From: Desulfurobacterium atlanticum
GTDB taxonomy: Bacteria > Aquificota > Aquificia > Desulfurobacteriales > Desulfurobacteriaceae
Direction of reading: 5' to 3'
DNA: 64,000 nucleotides
Assembly: GCF_900188395.1 (NCBI RefSeq)
Contig: NZ_FZOB01000007.1
Coordinates: 28,720-92,719, forward strand
The notes below the pieces were generated by a model, which saw nothing but the letters and a program-made list of their open reading frames with translations, was not told the DNA's origin and made no database searches. Both the position numbers and the translations under genes were made by a program. Below, in pieces: positions 42,681 through 51,299 of the stretch. Within the stretch, counting starts at the first letter, position 1, and every line of letters begins with the position of its first letter.

Positions 42681-43352
42681 CTAAATCATTCCAGCTTTTC
42701 TCAGGCCAAGCTCAAGGTCTTTCTGGAAGTCAGATTCTCCCCTTCTATTTCTTAACAGATATGCGGGGTGGAATGTTGGAATTACTGTAATTCCGTTGAT
42801 GTTAAACTCTTTTCCTCTTATTTTTGAGATGGCTGTTTTTTCTGGAAGATTGAGTATTGTTCTTGCAGCAAAAGCGCCAAGGCAGATGATAACTTTTGGC
42901 TTTATTATCTCTATCTGTTTTTCAAGGTAGGGGTAACATGCTTTTATTTCATCAGGATTAGGGTTACGGTTCTTTGGTGGTCTGCACTTTATGATGTTGG
43001 TTATATAAACCCTGTCCCTGTCTATTCCGAAGAGGTTTAAAAACCTTGTGAGAAGCTGGCCTGCCCTTCCAACAAAAGGTCTCCCCTGCAGGTCTTCCTG
43101 TTCTCCCGGTGCTTCTCCAACAAACATAAGATTTGCCTTCGGGTTTCCCTCTCCAAATACAACGTTTGTTCGTGTTTGGGCAAGGCGGCATTTTTTACAC
43201 TTTAAAATCTCTTCTTTAAGTTTTTCAAGTAATTCTTCTGTGTTTCTGTGTAAAGGTTTTTGTTCTTCTATTTCCTCTTTATCCATCTTTATCCTTATCT
43301 CCTCATAACCTATTTCATTTAAGAAATGAATTAACTGAGCGATTTTATCCAA
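42681..43352 (-). CDS. udg: Uracil-DNA glycosylase, family 4
   Basis: Removes uracil from DNA, important where cytosine deaminates fast at high temperature. Family-4 marks are the motif GEAPGEQEDLQGRPFVGRAG, the late HPAYLLRN, and the four Fe-S cysteines (CKKC and later CRPPKNRNPNPDEIKAC). I choose a TTG start that overlaps the dapF stop by eight bases (TTGGATAA), because AGGAGG lies six bases before it; the longer ATG reading would place that site inside the gene. This gives 223 residues, close to family length. Confidence 0.92.
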   Translation of the reverse strand: MDKIAQLIHFLNEIGYEEIRIKMDKEEIEEQKPLHRNTEELLEKLKEEILKCKKCRLAQTRTNVVFGEGNPKANLMFVGEAPGEQEDLQGRPFVGRAGQLLTRFLNLFGIDRDRVYITNIIKCRPPKNRNPNPDEIKACYPYLEKQIEIIKPKVIICLGAFAARTILNLPEKTAISKIRGKEFNINGITVIPTFHPAYLLRNRRGESDFQKDLELGLRKAGMI

Positions 43353-44169
43353 GAATTTCCTCCTTGATTGTTCCATCACATATCCATGAAGTGTTTCCTT
43401 CAAGATAAACTTCTTTTAGATTTTCGTCAAAATATACTGTCAACTCTTCGCCGGAGCGGGTTAATACTTTTACAGGGGAGGTGGCACCGAAAAGTTTTGA
43501 AAAAGCGATAGCTGATGCAACAGAACCTGTGCCACAGGCAAGAGTTTCTCCTTCCACACCCCGTTCATAAGTTCTTACGTAAAGCTTTCCATTTTTATAC
43601 TCTGCAAAATTTACGTTTGTTCCTTCAGGTTGAAAAAGTTTGTGATATCTAATTTCCTTTCCGATAGAGTTGACATCTACGTTTTCTATATTATCCACAA
43701 AAATTACAAAATGGGGCACACCGGTATTAAGAAAAGCACCGGCTATTTCCTTGCTTTCAGTAGGGACTTTCAAATGGAGATTTATGTCGTAGGGTCTTGT
43801 AAGAAGAACTTTTACTGTTTTGCAGCTGACGGTTGCCTTTATTATCCCGGCTCCTGTTTCAAACTGCATCTTTTCTGGTGCTATACCTTTCTCATAAGCA
43901 TACCTTGCTGCGCACCGTGCTCCGTTTCCGCACATGGTGGCTGTAGAACCGTCAGAGTTGAAAAACTGCCACCTGAAATTAACAGTTTCAGAGTTCTCTA
44001 TTAAAATGAGGCCGTCAGCTCCCACTCCCTTTTTTCTGTTGCATACAGTTTTTACGAACACTTCTATTGGAATATTTTTCTCGCTCAGGAAATTTGAAAT
44101 CCAATTTTCTCTATTATCTATTATGATGAAATCGTTACCTGTTCCTTCAAGTTTTGAAAATTCAAGCAC
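43345..44169 (-). CDS. dapF: Diaminopimelate epimerase
   Basis: Converts LL- to meso-diaminopimelate for lysine and peptidoglycan. The N-terminal FSKLEGTGNDF is diagnostic. The two catalytic cysteines are in MCGNGARCAARY (Cys80) and in TLACGTGSVASA (about Cys217). I use the GTG behind AAAGGAG, giving 274 residues, the normal length; a longer reading adds about 39 non-homologous residues. The start overlaps the end of the DUF2062 gene by eight bases, and the stop overlaps the glycosylase gene by eight bases. Confidence 0.93.
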   Translation of the reverse strand: MLEFSKLEGTGNDFIIIDNRENWISNFLSEKNIPIEVFVKTVCNRKKGVGADGLILIENSETVNFRWQFFNSDGSTATMCGNGARCAARYAYEKGIAPEKMQFETGAGIIKATVSCKTVKVLLTRPYDINLHLKVPTESKEIAGAFLNTGVPHFVIFVDNIENVDVNSIGKEIRYHKLFQPEGTNVNFAEYKNGKLYVRTYERGVEGETLACGTGSVASAIAFSKLFGATSPVKVLTRSGEELTVYFDENLKEVYLEGNTSWICDGTIKEEILG

Positions 44170-44659
44170 TCTGAACAGTCTCCTTTTTTCTGTTTTTAAA
44201 GGAGACAATGAATTTCTTAAATCCGAAGTAGGAAAGAATTGAGAAAATGATTCCCAGAAAAATACCACCAACAAATGTTGGAACAATAAGGGAAATACCG
44301 GTTGAAAGAAGCTTAGAAACAGATATGGTTTTTAAAGATATCGGTGCTACCTTTATACCAATAAACTTCAGGATGGAACATCCCACGTAGTAATCAATTA
44401 TTAATACTGGAACAGTAGTCCACGGATTTGTAACATGTGTTCCTATTGCGGCAGCTACTTTACTTACTCGTGCTAATGTGGCTATGGTAATGGCTATCAA
44501 GACCTGAAATCCATTTACAGGTAGAAATCCTATAAAAACGCCAAGTGCCAATCCTCTGGCTGCTTCTTCAGGTTGCTCTCTGAGTTCAAGCAGCTTTTTA
44601 ATGTAAAACCTTATTGAAAATAGACTTTTAATTTTATGTTTGTACTTTCTCCAGTTCAT
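44162..44659 (-). CDS. DUF2062 membrane protein
   Basis: Small membrane protein of 165 residues with about four helices. DUF2062 is recognised by EQPEEAARGLALGVFIGFLP, followed by VAAAIGTHVTNPWTTVPVLI. Basic residues at both ends suggest both termini face the cytosol. The family has no established function to my knowledge; members often sit near envelope or lipid genes. It is the first gene of the dapF-udg-ogt group. Confidence 0.85.
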   Translation of the reverse strand: MNWRKYKHKIKSLFSIRFYIKKLLELREQPEEAARGLALGVFIGFLPVNGFQVLIAITIATLARVSKVAAAIGTHVTNPWTTVPVLIIDYYVGCSILKFIGIKVAPISLKTISVSKLLSTGISLIVPTFVGGIFLGIIFSILSYFGFKKFIVSFKNRKKETVQSA

Positions 44660-44682
44660 TATGTTGTCAATTTTACCAGATT

Positions 44683-46089
44683 TTAGAAGTAAATGTTACA
44701 GGATGAGAAAATTCCCCCGTGGGGTGGATTAATCTCTTCATCTTTGCCAAGGATATTTTGATAAAATCCACCAGCTTCAATTCCAAAGTATTCATTCATT
44801 CCAAGCTCAAAAGACAGAAAAGGCCTTACAAAACTGAAACTTGCATCCTCTTTATCGTTAAATCCGTAGTATCCTATAAAAACACCGGTTGAAATAGAGA
44901 TAACCTTGTTTCCAGCCATCCATAAAAACTCTTTCTCGTTTTTTCTGAAAAGCTTAAGGCCTAATCCTGCCCTGATTTCTGTTCCTGAACGAGAAAAACT
45001 GTGTCCGGCAGAAATATTCCAGAAAAGTTTGAAAAGTGGAACATTTTTAAAATTGAAAAACTGGTGGTATTCCAGATAACCTGTGTTAAACGAGGAACTG
45101 AAACCAATTTTTACTGAGCGATTAAAAGTTTTCTCAAAGTTCCACAGCTTTATCTCTTTTTTTATTTCTCTTCCCTTTTTTACTTTAACAGTAAAAACTC
45201 TTGTTTCGTAATCTCTATATCCTTCAACTTTGATACTGTAATCTCTTTCATGGAGGTCTTCTATGGTGACGGCGTTTCCTTTTCTCTCCCCGTTTACATA
45301 GATTGTACCTTCCCCTTTTGTTATAAATATTGTGATTTTTCCGGGAAGTTTTTCATACACTTTGTGCTTTCCTGATGAAAGATTCGTGATTGTGGTGTCA
45401 ATTAAAAGAGTGCACTCTTTACACGATTTTACTTTTTCTTTTAATTTTTTCAGGTTGTTGATACTCTCTGTTACTTTTTCGTTAAACTGGTCAAAATCCA
45501 TTCTGTTTTCAGAAACAAGCAGTATATATTCATTTAATTTTAGTTCTGTATCCTTTATTGCTGCTTTTGTAAGGGATATATATTTTTCATTCAGTGTTTC
45601 GTAATAAAGATTGATGGGCAATTTAACTCCTGTAAGGGCTCCAACTTTTGATATCTGGAATAGTTGTTCTTTTATCTCCTCTATCTGTTTAAAAGAGCTT
45701 GCTGTCTTTATTGATTTAACAAGGTTAAGGTATAGAGTTTTTATGCCGTTTCTGTAATCAGCTTTACTGATAAACGCTATATAATATCCATTACACCTTT
45801 TTATTGAGACACCTATAAGTGGAAGCTCTGTAAGTGTCAGAGTTTCTCCGCGGTAACTTTTAGTGTATCCGTTACGGTTTTTTGAAACCTTCTTTACCGA
45901 TTTTGACTTTATAAAGGTGTAGATGTTCTTAGCAAGATTTTTTCTTGCTTCTTCCTGCGTTTTTCCAAAACTGCAGAAATAGCTCTCTCCAAGGGCTTCA
46001 CAGGAGCAATTTAGAGTTTGTCCTGCGGAAGGTTTTACTGCTCCAAACAGGATGAGAAGAACAAAAATTATTTTACTTAATTTTTCCAT
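44683..46089 (-). CDS. Exported PEGA-domain protein with a C-terminal barrel-like region
   Basis: Protein of 468 residues with a signal peptide (KIIFVLLILFGAVKPSAGQ). The N-terminal part (about 25-115) resembles LPP20-type domains (CEALGESYFCSFGKTQEEAR). A helical middle section follows (about 120-230). A PEGA domain spans about 248-310 (GEGTIYVNGERKGNAVTIED, then RDYSIKVEGYRDYETRVF). The last 150 residues alternate as outer-membrane strands do and end in Phe (CNIYF), the usual beta-barrel end signal. It is probably an outer-membrane protein; its function is unknown. It is divergent from the type II secretion operon next to it. Confidence 0.75.
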   Translation of the reverse strand: MEKLSKIIFVLLILFGAVKPSAGQTLNCSCEALGESYFCSFGKTQEEARKNLAKNIYTFIKSKSVKKVSKNRNGYTKSYRGETLTLTELPLIGVSIKRCNGYYIAFISKADYRNGIKTLYLNLVKSIKTASSFKQIEEIKEQLFQISKVGALTGVKLPINLYYETLNEKYISLTKAAIKDTELKLNEYILLVSENRMDFDQFNEKVTESINNLKKLKEKVKSCKECTLLIDTTITNLSSGKHKVYEKLPGKITIFITKGEGTIYVNGERKGNAVTIEDLHERDYSIKVEGYRDYETRVFTVKVKKGREIKKEIKLWNFEKTFNRSVKIGFSSSFNTGYLEYHQFFNFKNVPLFKLFWNISAGHSFSRSGTEIRAGLGLKLFRKNEKEFLWMAGNKVISISTGVFIGYYGFNDKEDASFSFVRPFLSFELGMNEYFGIEAGGFYQNILGKDEEINPPHGGIFSSCNIYF

Positions 46090-46158
46090 CTACATTCCCC
46101 AGGTTGCAGACTTACGAAGGAAATTTTAGCACAGTTTTTATATTTAGGCCTTTAATCT

Positions 46159-46167
46159 TGCTATAAT
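46159..46167 (+). promoter_or_regulatory. Extended -10 promoter of the type II secretion operon
   Basis: TGCTATAAT, an extended -10 element with a perfect TATAAT, lies 34 bases before gspG. No good -35 box is needed with this form. Confidence 0.55.
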
Positions 46168-46200
46168 CTAAATTCCACAGTTACTTTTAGGAGGTAAATA

Positions 46201-46602
46201 GTGAGAAAAGCCTTTACGCTTATAGAACTTCTTGTTGTCGTTGTTATTCTTTCTCTTCTTGCTGCTATCGTTGTTCCAAAGCTTACAGGAAGAGTTGATG
46301 AAACAAAGGTAAAAACAACCAAAGTGCAGCTTAAAGAGATAAAGAGAGCACTTGAGATGTATAAGCTTGATAACGGTATGTATCCGACAACTTCTCAAGG
46401 TTTGAAAGCCCTTGTGGAGAATCCGGAAACGCCTCCTGTCCCTTCCCACTGGCGTCAATACCTTAATGCTGTTCCAAAGGACGGCTGGGGGAACGATTTT
46501 GTGTATATCTCTCCTGCTGATAAACACCCTTTTGAGTTAAAGTCAAAGGGTCCTGATGGAGAACTTGGGACGGAGGACGATATATCTGTATGGGACCGGT
46601 AG
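46201..46602 (+). CDS. gspG: Type II secretion major pseudopilin GspG
   Basis: Main subunit of the type II secretion pseudopilus. A short class III leader (MRKA, then FTLIELLVVVVILSLLAA) is the prepilin peptidase site. The C-terminal domain has YKLDNGMYPTTSQGLKALVE and the calcium-loop region DGWGNDFVYISP and GPDGELGTEDDISVW, all typical of GspG. The cleavage site is atypical: Ala rather than Gly precedes Phe. At 133 residues it is normal length. It starts with GTG behind TTAGGAGG. It opens an eleven-gene operon. Confidence 0.94.
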   Translation: MRKAFTLIELLVVVVILSLLAAIVVPKLTGRVDETKVKTTKVQLKEIKRALEMYKLDNGMYPTTSQGLKALVENPETPPVPSHWRQYLNAVPKDGWGNDFVYISPADKHPFELKSKGPDGELGTEDDISVWDR

Positions 46603-46901
46603 AAAAGGGGTTTACTCTTCTTGAGGTTGTTGTTGCGGTGGCTGTTCTTGCGGTGGGGGCTTCTGTCCTTCTTTATGTTGCATCAAACAGCACTAACAGG
46701 GTTTATCAATCTGAAAGCAGAATCAGTGCTTTACAGCTTATAAAGAGAAAGGTATACGATATAGATGCTAACGGAACTTTGAATGGTTTTACTATTGAAG
46801 AGAAGGATAAAACCTTTGATTTAGGAGTGAAGGAAAGGAAGTTTATTGTGAAGGATAAAAATGGAAAAGAGGTTTTAACGTTTTACTATTATGAAAAGTA
46901 G
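46590..46901 (+). CDS. gspI: Minor pseudopilin GspI-like
   Basis: Minor pseudopilin of 103 residues. The leader and first helix are VEKG, then FTLLEVVVAVAVLAVGASVL, with the Gly/Phe cleavage site and Glu5. A short strand-rich C-terminal domain follows (NGFTIEEKDKTFDL). The identity as GspI comes from size, helix sequence and its place between gspG and gspJ; GspH is apparently missing. It overlaps gspG by 13 bases. Confidence 0.82.
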   Translation: MGPVEKGFTLLEVVVAVAVLAVGASVLLYVASNSTNRVYQSESRISALQLIKRKVYDIDANGTLNGFTIEEKDKTFDLGVKERKFIVKDKNGKEVLTFYYYEK

Positions 46902-47415
46902 AAAAGGTGTTACTCTTCTTGAGCTTCTTATAGTTGTTACGCTGTTTGCCGTTATATTCTCTGCGGTGGAGTTTCTCTTTTCTGGAACAATTTTCTCTTC
47001 TGCATCCCTTTCTTCAAGGGTGAATAAAGATACTGAAGCTATATCTTTTTACTCTCAGCTTTCAGCCCAGCTTTTCTCCTCTTTTAATCCCCGCAGGGAG
47101 AATTTTCTTCTTGACAGCGACACTCTTTCCTTTTACACTCTTTCTCCCCTTTTCTATCCTTGCGGAGTGAGAGCAGAATACAGGTTTAAAAAGGATAACG
47201 GCACAGTAGAAGTTGTTTATGAAGAGTTTCCATACCCTGACGGAAGACTTGGGGAAGAGGGAAAAAGAAAGGTTGTAATTGGCAGGTTTTCTGATGTTAA
47301 GTTTTATGTGTATGTAAACGGTGAGTGGAAAGATGCTTACAGGGGAAGCTTTCAAGGTATAGGAAAAGTAGAGATTGACGGGAGAGAATACATTATAACC
47401 GGAAAGGTGAAATGA
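46891..47415 (+). CDS. gspJ: Minor pseudopilin GspJ-like
   Basis: Minor pseudopilin of 174 residues with a class III leader (MKSRKG, then VTLLELLIVVTLFAVIFSAV) and a larger strand-rich C-terminal domain, as expected of GspJ. It forms the pilus tip with GspI and GspK. The start overlaps gspI by 11 bases and the stop overlaps gspK by four. Confidence 0.82.
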   Translation: MKSRKGVTLLELLIVVTLFAVIFSAVEFLFSGTIFSSASLSSRVNKDTEAISFYSQLSAQLFSSFNPRRENFLLDSDTLSFYTLSPLFYPCGVRAEYRFKKDNGTVEVVYEEFPYPDGRLGEEGKRKVVIGRFSDVKFYVYVNGEWKDAYRGSFQGIGKVEIDGREYIITGKVK

Positions 47416-48278
47416 TTCTTATAGTTGTTCTTATGGTTCTTGCATCCTTAACGGTTGCAGTTACAGAGACAGCCGATGATTCCTATTTTTTGCAAAGATA
47501 TACTGATATTCTTTTACAGAAGGAGCAGATAATGGCTTTTGCTGATGGAATTTCAGCAGGTGTTATAACACTTTTTTCTTATGATGACAGCAATGTGGAT
47601 TACTACGGTGAATACTGGACCTATCCTGTTCCTTTTTCCCTTCATGGGATAGGTCTTAACGTTGAGATAGAGGATGAAGAGAGATACTTGAATCCTAATA
47701 TTCTTGTTGAAAACGGCAAAGTTAACGAGAAAGCGAGAGAGATTTTTAACAGACTTTTTGAGATAACAGGCATAGGTTCTGAAATGACGGAAAAGCTTAT
47801 TGAGTGGATTGCTCCTTCTGATGTTGATGATGGTTTAAAGCACGCTCCTTTTGATACTACAGAGGAGATAAAACTTATAGAAGGAGTTACTCCCGAGATT
47901 TATAACGGAAGGATTGAAGATGGGGAGTTTAAGCCGGGTCTTCGTTCTCTTCTTTCTGTCTGGAGCAGCGGTAAAGTTAACATAAACACAGCATCAAAGT
48001 GGATTCTTATGGCTCTTGATAGTGAAATAGATGAAAACCTTGCAGCTAAAATAATATCCTATCGTGAGAAGAAACCGTTTAAAAAGGTTGATGATCTTAT
48101 TAACGTTGATGGTGTAACATCTGATATTATCTATAGGATAAAACCGTTTGCAGATGTGAGAAGCAGTCATTTTCTTGCAAGGGCACAGATAGATATTGGT
48201 GATACCAGTTATACAGTTGAAATTCTTTTTGTTAGAAGTGGTGGAACGCTTAAAGAGGTCTGGAGAAGGATAAGGTGA
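47412..48278 (+). CDS. gspK: Minor pseudopilin GspK-like without a normal prepilin leader
   Basis: Tip pseudopilin of 288 residues. The C-terminal part has helix-hairpin-helix-like KVNINTASKWILMALDSEID and INVDGVTSDIIYRIKPFA, diagnostic for GspK. The N-terminus is odd: from the only standard start it reads MILIVVLMVLASLTVAVTE, so the hydrophobic helix begins at once with no charged leader and no Gly before a cleavage site. The upstream frame encodes NRKGE before that Met, but no ATG, GTG or TTG precedes it before a stop. Either the protein is not processed or an unusual start codon (an ATA is available) is used. Confidence 0.82.
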   Translation: MILIVVLMVLASLTVAVTETADDSYFLQRYTDILLQKEQIMAFADGISAGVITLFSYDDSNVDYYGEYWTYPVPFSLHGIGLNVEIEDEERYLNPNILVENGKVNEKAREIFNRLFEITGIGSEMTEKLIEWIAPSDVDDGLKHAPFDTTEEIKLIEGVTPEIYNGRIEDGEFKPGLRSLLSVWSSGKVNINTASKWILMALDSEIDENLAAKIISYREKKPFKKVDDLINVDGVTSDIIYRIKPFADVRSSHFLARAQIDIGDTSYTVEILFVRSGGTLKEVWRRIR

Positions 48279-49321
48279 TAGTTAAAGTTGTTCTTGGACA
48301 AAGTGAAGCTGTTTTTGAGGTGAACCCTTTAAAAGGTAAAGTGTTTGTTTGTGATAAAAAAAAGTATGACAGGCTTTTTGCACTTTTGCCTGTTGAAAAA
48401 ACTTCTTTCAGGATAAACGATTTTCCGTTCCGTGACAGGAGAAAGATAAGAAAGATTATTGAGGGAGAGATAAAACACAATCCTTTATTTCAGGGAAAAG
48501 AGGTTTTAAGCCGCTCCATCTTCTTTGATACACCTGAAGGTGTGAGAGTGTTTACTGTGATAACTTTTAAAGAGGAGGTGGATGCTCTCTCTTCGTTAAA
48601 GCCTGATGTTATTGACAGTGAAGCGGTGGCTCTTTTAAGGGTCTTGCTGTTTAAAGGGGAGCGGGACGGCAGGTTTATTTTTGAGAAGGATAAGGGAGCT
48701 TTTGTTATAGAGTTAAAAAACGGGCTTCCTGAAAAGGTTTATCTATCAAAAGGGCAGGAAACGGGTAAGAAAGTTGAAGTTGATGGAGTTTCTGTAGAAA
48801 ACCTTCCACTTCTTGGCTCGGCTCTCCAGATACTGGAAAACAGGGAGATAAACTTCTTAAAAGAGGAAGGAGAATCTTTTGAAATGCCCCTTTTAAAAGG
48901 AGCATTTTTGCTTTCTGTATTCCTTTCACTACTTATAGGTGGTTTTCTTTACAGGGGACATCTTTTCAGTTTAAAGATAGATGAGATTAAAGAAGCGGAA
49001 AAGAAACTTTTTGCACAAAAATTTCCCGGGATTCCTCCTGTTGACCCTTTTTCTCAGCTAAAAGGGATGGTGGCTACAGTAAAGCCGACTTTAAAAAAGG
49101 ATGCTGTTGATGTTTTAAATGAGATAGGTAAAAGCAAACCGTTTAATGTAAAACTTATAAAAATTCAGGTATCTGATAGAAGTATCTCTCTAGAAGGAGA
49201 AGCTCCTGATATTAATACTGTTGATAAATTTAAAAATAAACTTAAAAACTATGAGATGAAAATAGTTGAGACTGTTAGTTTCAAAGATAAGGTGAGATTT
49301 AAACTTCAGGGACGGTATTAA
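48275..49321 (+). CDS. gspL: Type II secretion protein GspL-like
   Basis: Inner-membrane platform component of 348 residues linking the GspE ATPase to the pseudopilus. A cytoplasmic actin-like domain (about 1-205) is followed by one membrane helix (about 210-228, GAFLLSVFLSLLIGGFLY) and a periplasmic ferredoxin-like domain (about 260-348). Sequence conservation in GspL is low, so the assignment relies on architecture and on its place between gspK and gspM. It starts with GTG, overlapping gspK by four bases. Confidence 0.78.
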   Translation: MIVKVVLGQSEAVFEVNPLKGKVFVCDKKKYDRLFALLPVEKTSFRINDFPFRDRRKIRKIIEGEIKHNPLFQGKEVLSRSIFFDTPEGVRVFTVITFKEEVDALSSLKPDVIDSEAVALLRVLLFKGERDGRFIFEKDKGAFVIELKNGLPEKVYLSKGQETGKKVEVDGVSVENLPLLGSALQILENREINFLKEEGESFEMPLLKGAFLLSVFLSLLIGGFLYRGHLFSLKIDEIKEAEKKLFAQKFPGIPPVDPFSQLKGMVATVKPTLKKDAVDVLNEIGKSKPFNVKLIKIQVSDRSISLEGEAPDINTVDKFKNKLKNYEMKIVETVSFKDKVRFKLQGRY

Positions 49322-49789
49322 ATGGTGGGAAAAATTAAAACCTACTTTTTTTCTCTTCAGGAGAAGGAGCGGTTTCTTCTGATAGTTATGATTTACGCTG
49401 TTATCATTCTTGGTGGCTTTTTTATCGTTTTACCAACTGCTTTAAACTTTTCAGAAGGGAAAAGGAAAATTTTAAAGGAAAAAGTTTTTGAATATTACCA
49501 CTTTAAAGAGCTTCTTGCTTCTTATATTCCTTTGGAAAGCAAAAAGAGCAAAGTTACAATTTCTCAAATTTCAAATATTGCTCAGAAAACCGGTATGAAA
49601 CAGTATATCTCTCTAATAAAGCCGATGGAGAAAGGGTTTGAAATAAAGGTTTCTGATGCTCCTTTTAATACATTTTCAGCTTTTCTTAAAGCTCTTAAAA
49701 AAGAGGGTATATCTGTTGTTTCCCTTAACGTAAACACTATTACAGGTGATGTTAAAGGTTATCTTGTTGTTTCAGAGGGCGGTGAATGA
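49322..49789 (+). CDS. gspM: Type II secretion protein GspM-like
   Basis: Small bitopic protein of 155 residues: a short cytosolic tail, one helix (about 20-40, LIVMIYAVIILGGFFIVLP) and a periplasmic domain of ferredoxin-like pattern. The N-terminal FFSLQEKERFLLIVMIYAVI resembles GspM. It sits immediately after gspL, the usual partner. The call rests on topology and position. Confidence 0.75.
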   Translation: MVGKIKTYFFSLQEKERFLLIVMIYAVIILGGFFIVLPTALNFSEGKRKILKEKVFEYYHFKELLASYIPLESKKSKVTISQISNIAQKTGMKQYISLIKPMEKGFEIKVSDAPFNTFSAFLKALKKEGISVVSLNVNTITGDVKGYLVVSEGGE

Positions 49790-50409
49790 AAAAGTTTTTA
49801 ATTTTTGCTATTACTGCTGTTGCTTTCTGTTTTGCTGGATTTCTTTACTTTTTCCCTGCAGATGTTACTGTGGAGAATCTGGTTTTTAAAATGGGAGGCA
49901 AAGTCTCTTCTGTAAAAGGAAACGGGTTTTCTATTTCTCTTAATGATGTTGAATTTAAAGGATTAAAGATAGATTCTGTAACAGTTGAAAATAAAATTTT
50001 AAGTGTTGTTTTAAGATTTGATAACGATAGTTTTTCAACTTTTAGTTTTTTAGACAGGAAACTTTCTGTGAATTTAAACAGGTTGCCGTTTATCTTTGAT
50101 AACGGACAGGTGAGGGGAACTGGAGATTTAACCTGTAAGGGAGTGGTTTCTGTTGAAACTCTCAAAGGAAACCTTGAAGGTCAGATTAAGGTTTTAAAAG
50201 GTTATTACAACGGTATAAGTATTGGGAGTATAAGCGGAAAGTTTCAGTATAAAGATGGGAAGGTTAAAGCGTCTTTTGAAAGTTCCATTTTTAAAGGAAA
50301 TCTTGACGGTGAGATTAAAAAGGACAAAGCTGGTGTTGTTTTTAAAGGTGTCTTTAGAGGAAGTGTGGCAGGAAGTAGAGTTGTTGAAAGAATTTCTTTC
50401 AGGATGTGA
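49786..50409 (+). CDS. gspN: Type II secretion protein GspN-like
   Basis: Protein of 207 residues with an N-terminal signal anchor (FLIFAITAVAFCFAGFLYFF) and a strand-rich periplasmic domain made of repeating hairpins (for example FKGNLDGEIKKDKAGVVFKG), as expected for GspN, which resembles AsmA-type proteins. It overlaps gspM by four bases and is followed at once by gspC. It is shorter than well-known GspN proteins (about 250), so confidence is moderate. Confidence 0.7.
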   Translation: MKKFLIFAITAVAFCFAGFLYFFPADVTVENLVFKMGGKVSSVKGNGFSISLNDVEFKGLKIDSVTVENKILSVVLRFDNDSFSTFSFLDRKLSVNLNRLPFIFDNGQVRGTGDLTCKGVVSVETLKGNLEGQIKVLKGYYNGISIGSISGKFQYKDGKVKASFESSIFKGNLDGEIKKDKAGVVFKGVFRGSVAGSRVVERISFRM

Positions 50410-51299
50410 GTATGGAAAAGTTTACGTTTCTTTTCGAAAATTATAAAGGTAGATTACTTCGCACTGTTCCTGTTTTTATTTATGCTTTGGCTTTTGCAGT
50501 TTTTGGTGTGTTTATAGGAGTTGTTTCAGGAGGTTTTGTTTTTGAAAAAATTTTCTCCATTGATTTAAGGCTTCCAGAAGTGGAAAGGAATAAGGAGATA
50601 AAAAAGAGTAAAGAATTTGATTATTCAGGTATTGATAAAGTTTTTGGAGCTTTAGAGGATAGAGGTGATAGGAATATTGAAGGGAAAACTGGAACACAGG
50701 AAAGTAGCGCAAATACAGGAAATATTAAGATAGCTGGAACACTTATAGCCGGTAAGGTTAAATATGCCATTGTTGAAACTGGAGACATAAGGAGAATTTT
50801 AAGAGAGGGGGAGCAGCTTGACGGCTTTAAATTGGTTAAAGTGGAGAAATTTTTTGTTGAGGTTGAGAAGGGGGGAAGAAGGTTTAAAATACGTGTGTTT
50901 GGTAAAGATTTTAAGGGTGTAGAGAGAAAAATTGAAAAATCTACCAGGCCATCTTCTGCAACCGTTCATTCTACTGCCCCAAAGGTGATTAAACTTGCCA
51001 GAGCTATGGTTGAGAAAGAAACAGCAGATATAGGTAAACTTTTAAAAGATGTAGCAATAATGCCTGTGCTAAGGGGTGGTAAAACGATAGGTTACAAATT
51101 TGCAAGGATAAAGCGGGGAAGCATTTTACGGAAAATTGGACTTAAGCCGGGAGATATTATTCTATCGGTTAATGATGTGCCTGTTACTACGGTGGATGAT
51201 ACTTTTAAGATTTATAACATTTTAAGGAACGAGGATACTGTTAAGGTGGAGCTTGAAAGGAGAGGACACAGGGAGGTGATAATCTATGAAATTAGATAG
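50406..51299 (+). CDS. gspC: Type II secretion protein GspC-like
   Basis: Inner-membrane protein of 297 residues connecting the platform to the secretin. One helix (about 22-45) is followed by a linker and a homology-region domain (about 110-175, IKIAGTLIAGKVKYAIVETG and IRRILREGEQLDGFKLVKVE). A PDZ domain closes the protein (about 220-297), with IKRGSILRKIGLKPGDIILS and VNDVPVTT. Start is GTG in a four-base overlap with gspN, or the ATG two codons later. Its 3' end overlaps gspD by 14 bases. Confidence 0.88.
   Translation: MSMEKFTFLFENYKGRLLRTVPVFIYALAFAVFGVFIGVVSGGFVFEKIFSIDLRLPEVERNKEIKKSKEFDYSGIDKVFGALEDRGDRNIEGKTGTQESSANTGNIKIAGTLIAGKVKYAIVETGDIRRILREGEQLDGFKLVKVEKFFVEVEKGGRRFKIRVFGKDFKGVERKIEKSTRPSSATVHSTAPKVIKLARAMVEKETADIGKLLKDVAIMPVLRGGKTIGYKFARIKRGSILRKIGLKPGDIILSVNDVPVTTVDDTFKIYNILRNEDTVKVELERRGHREVIIYEIR

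Noticed and set aside
44170-44286. N-terminal extension of dapF
   Set aside because: It lies inside the DUF2062 gene, lacks homology to the family, and the GTG behind AAAGGAG gives the standard start.
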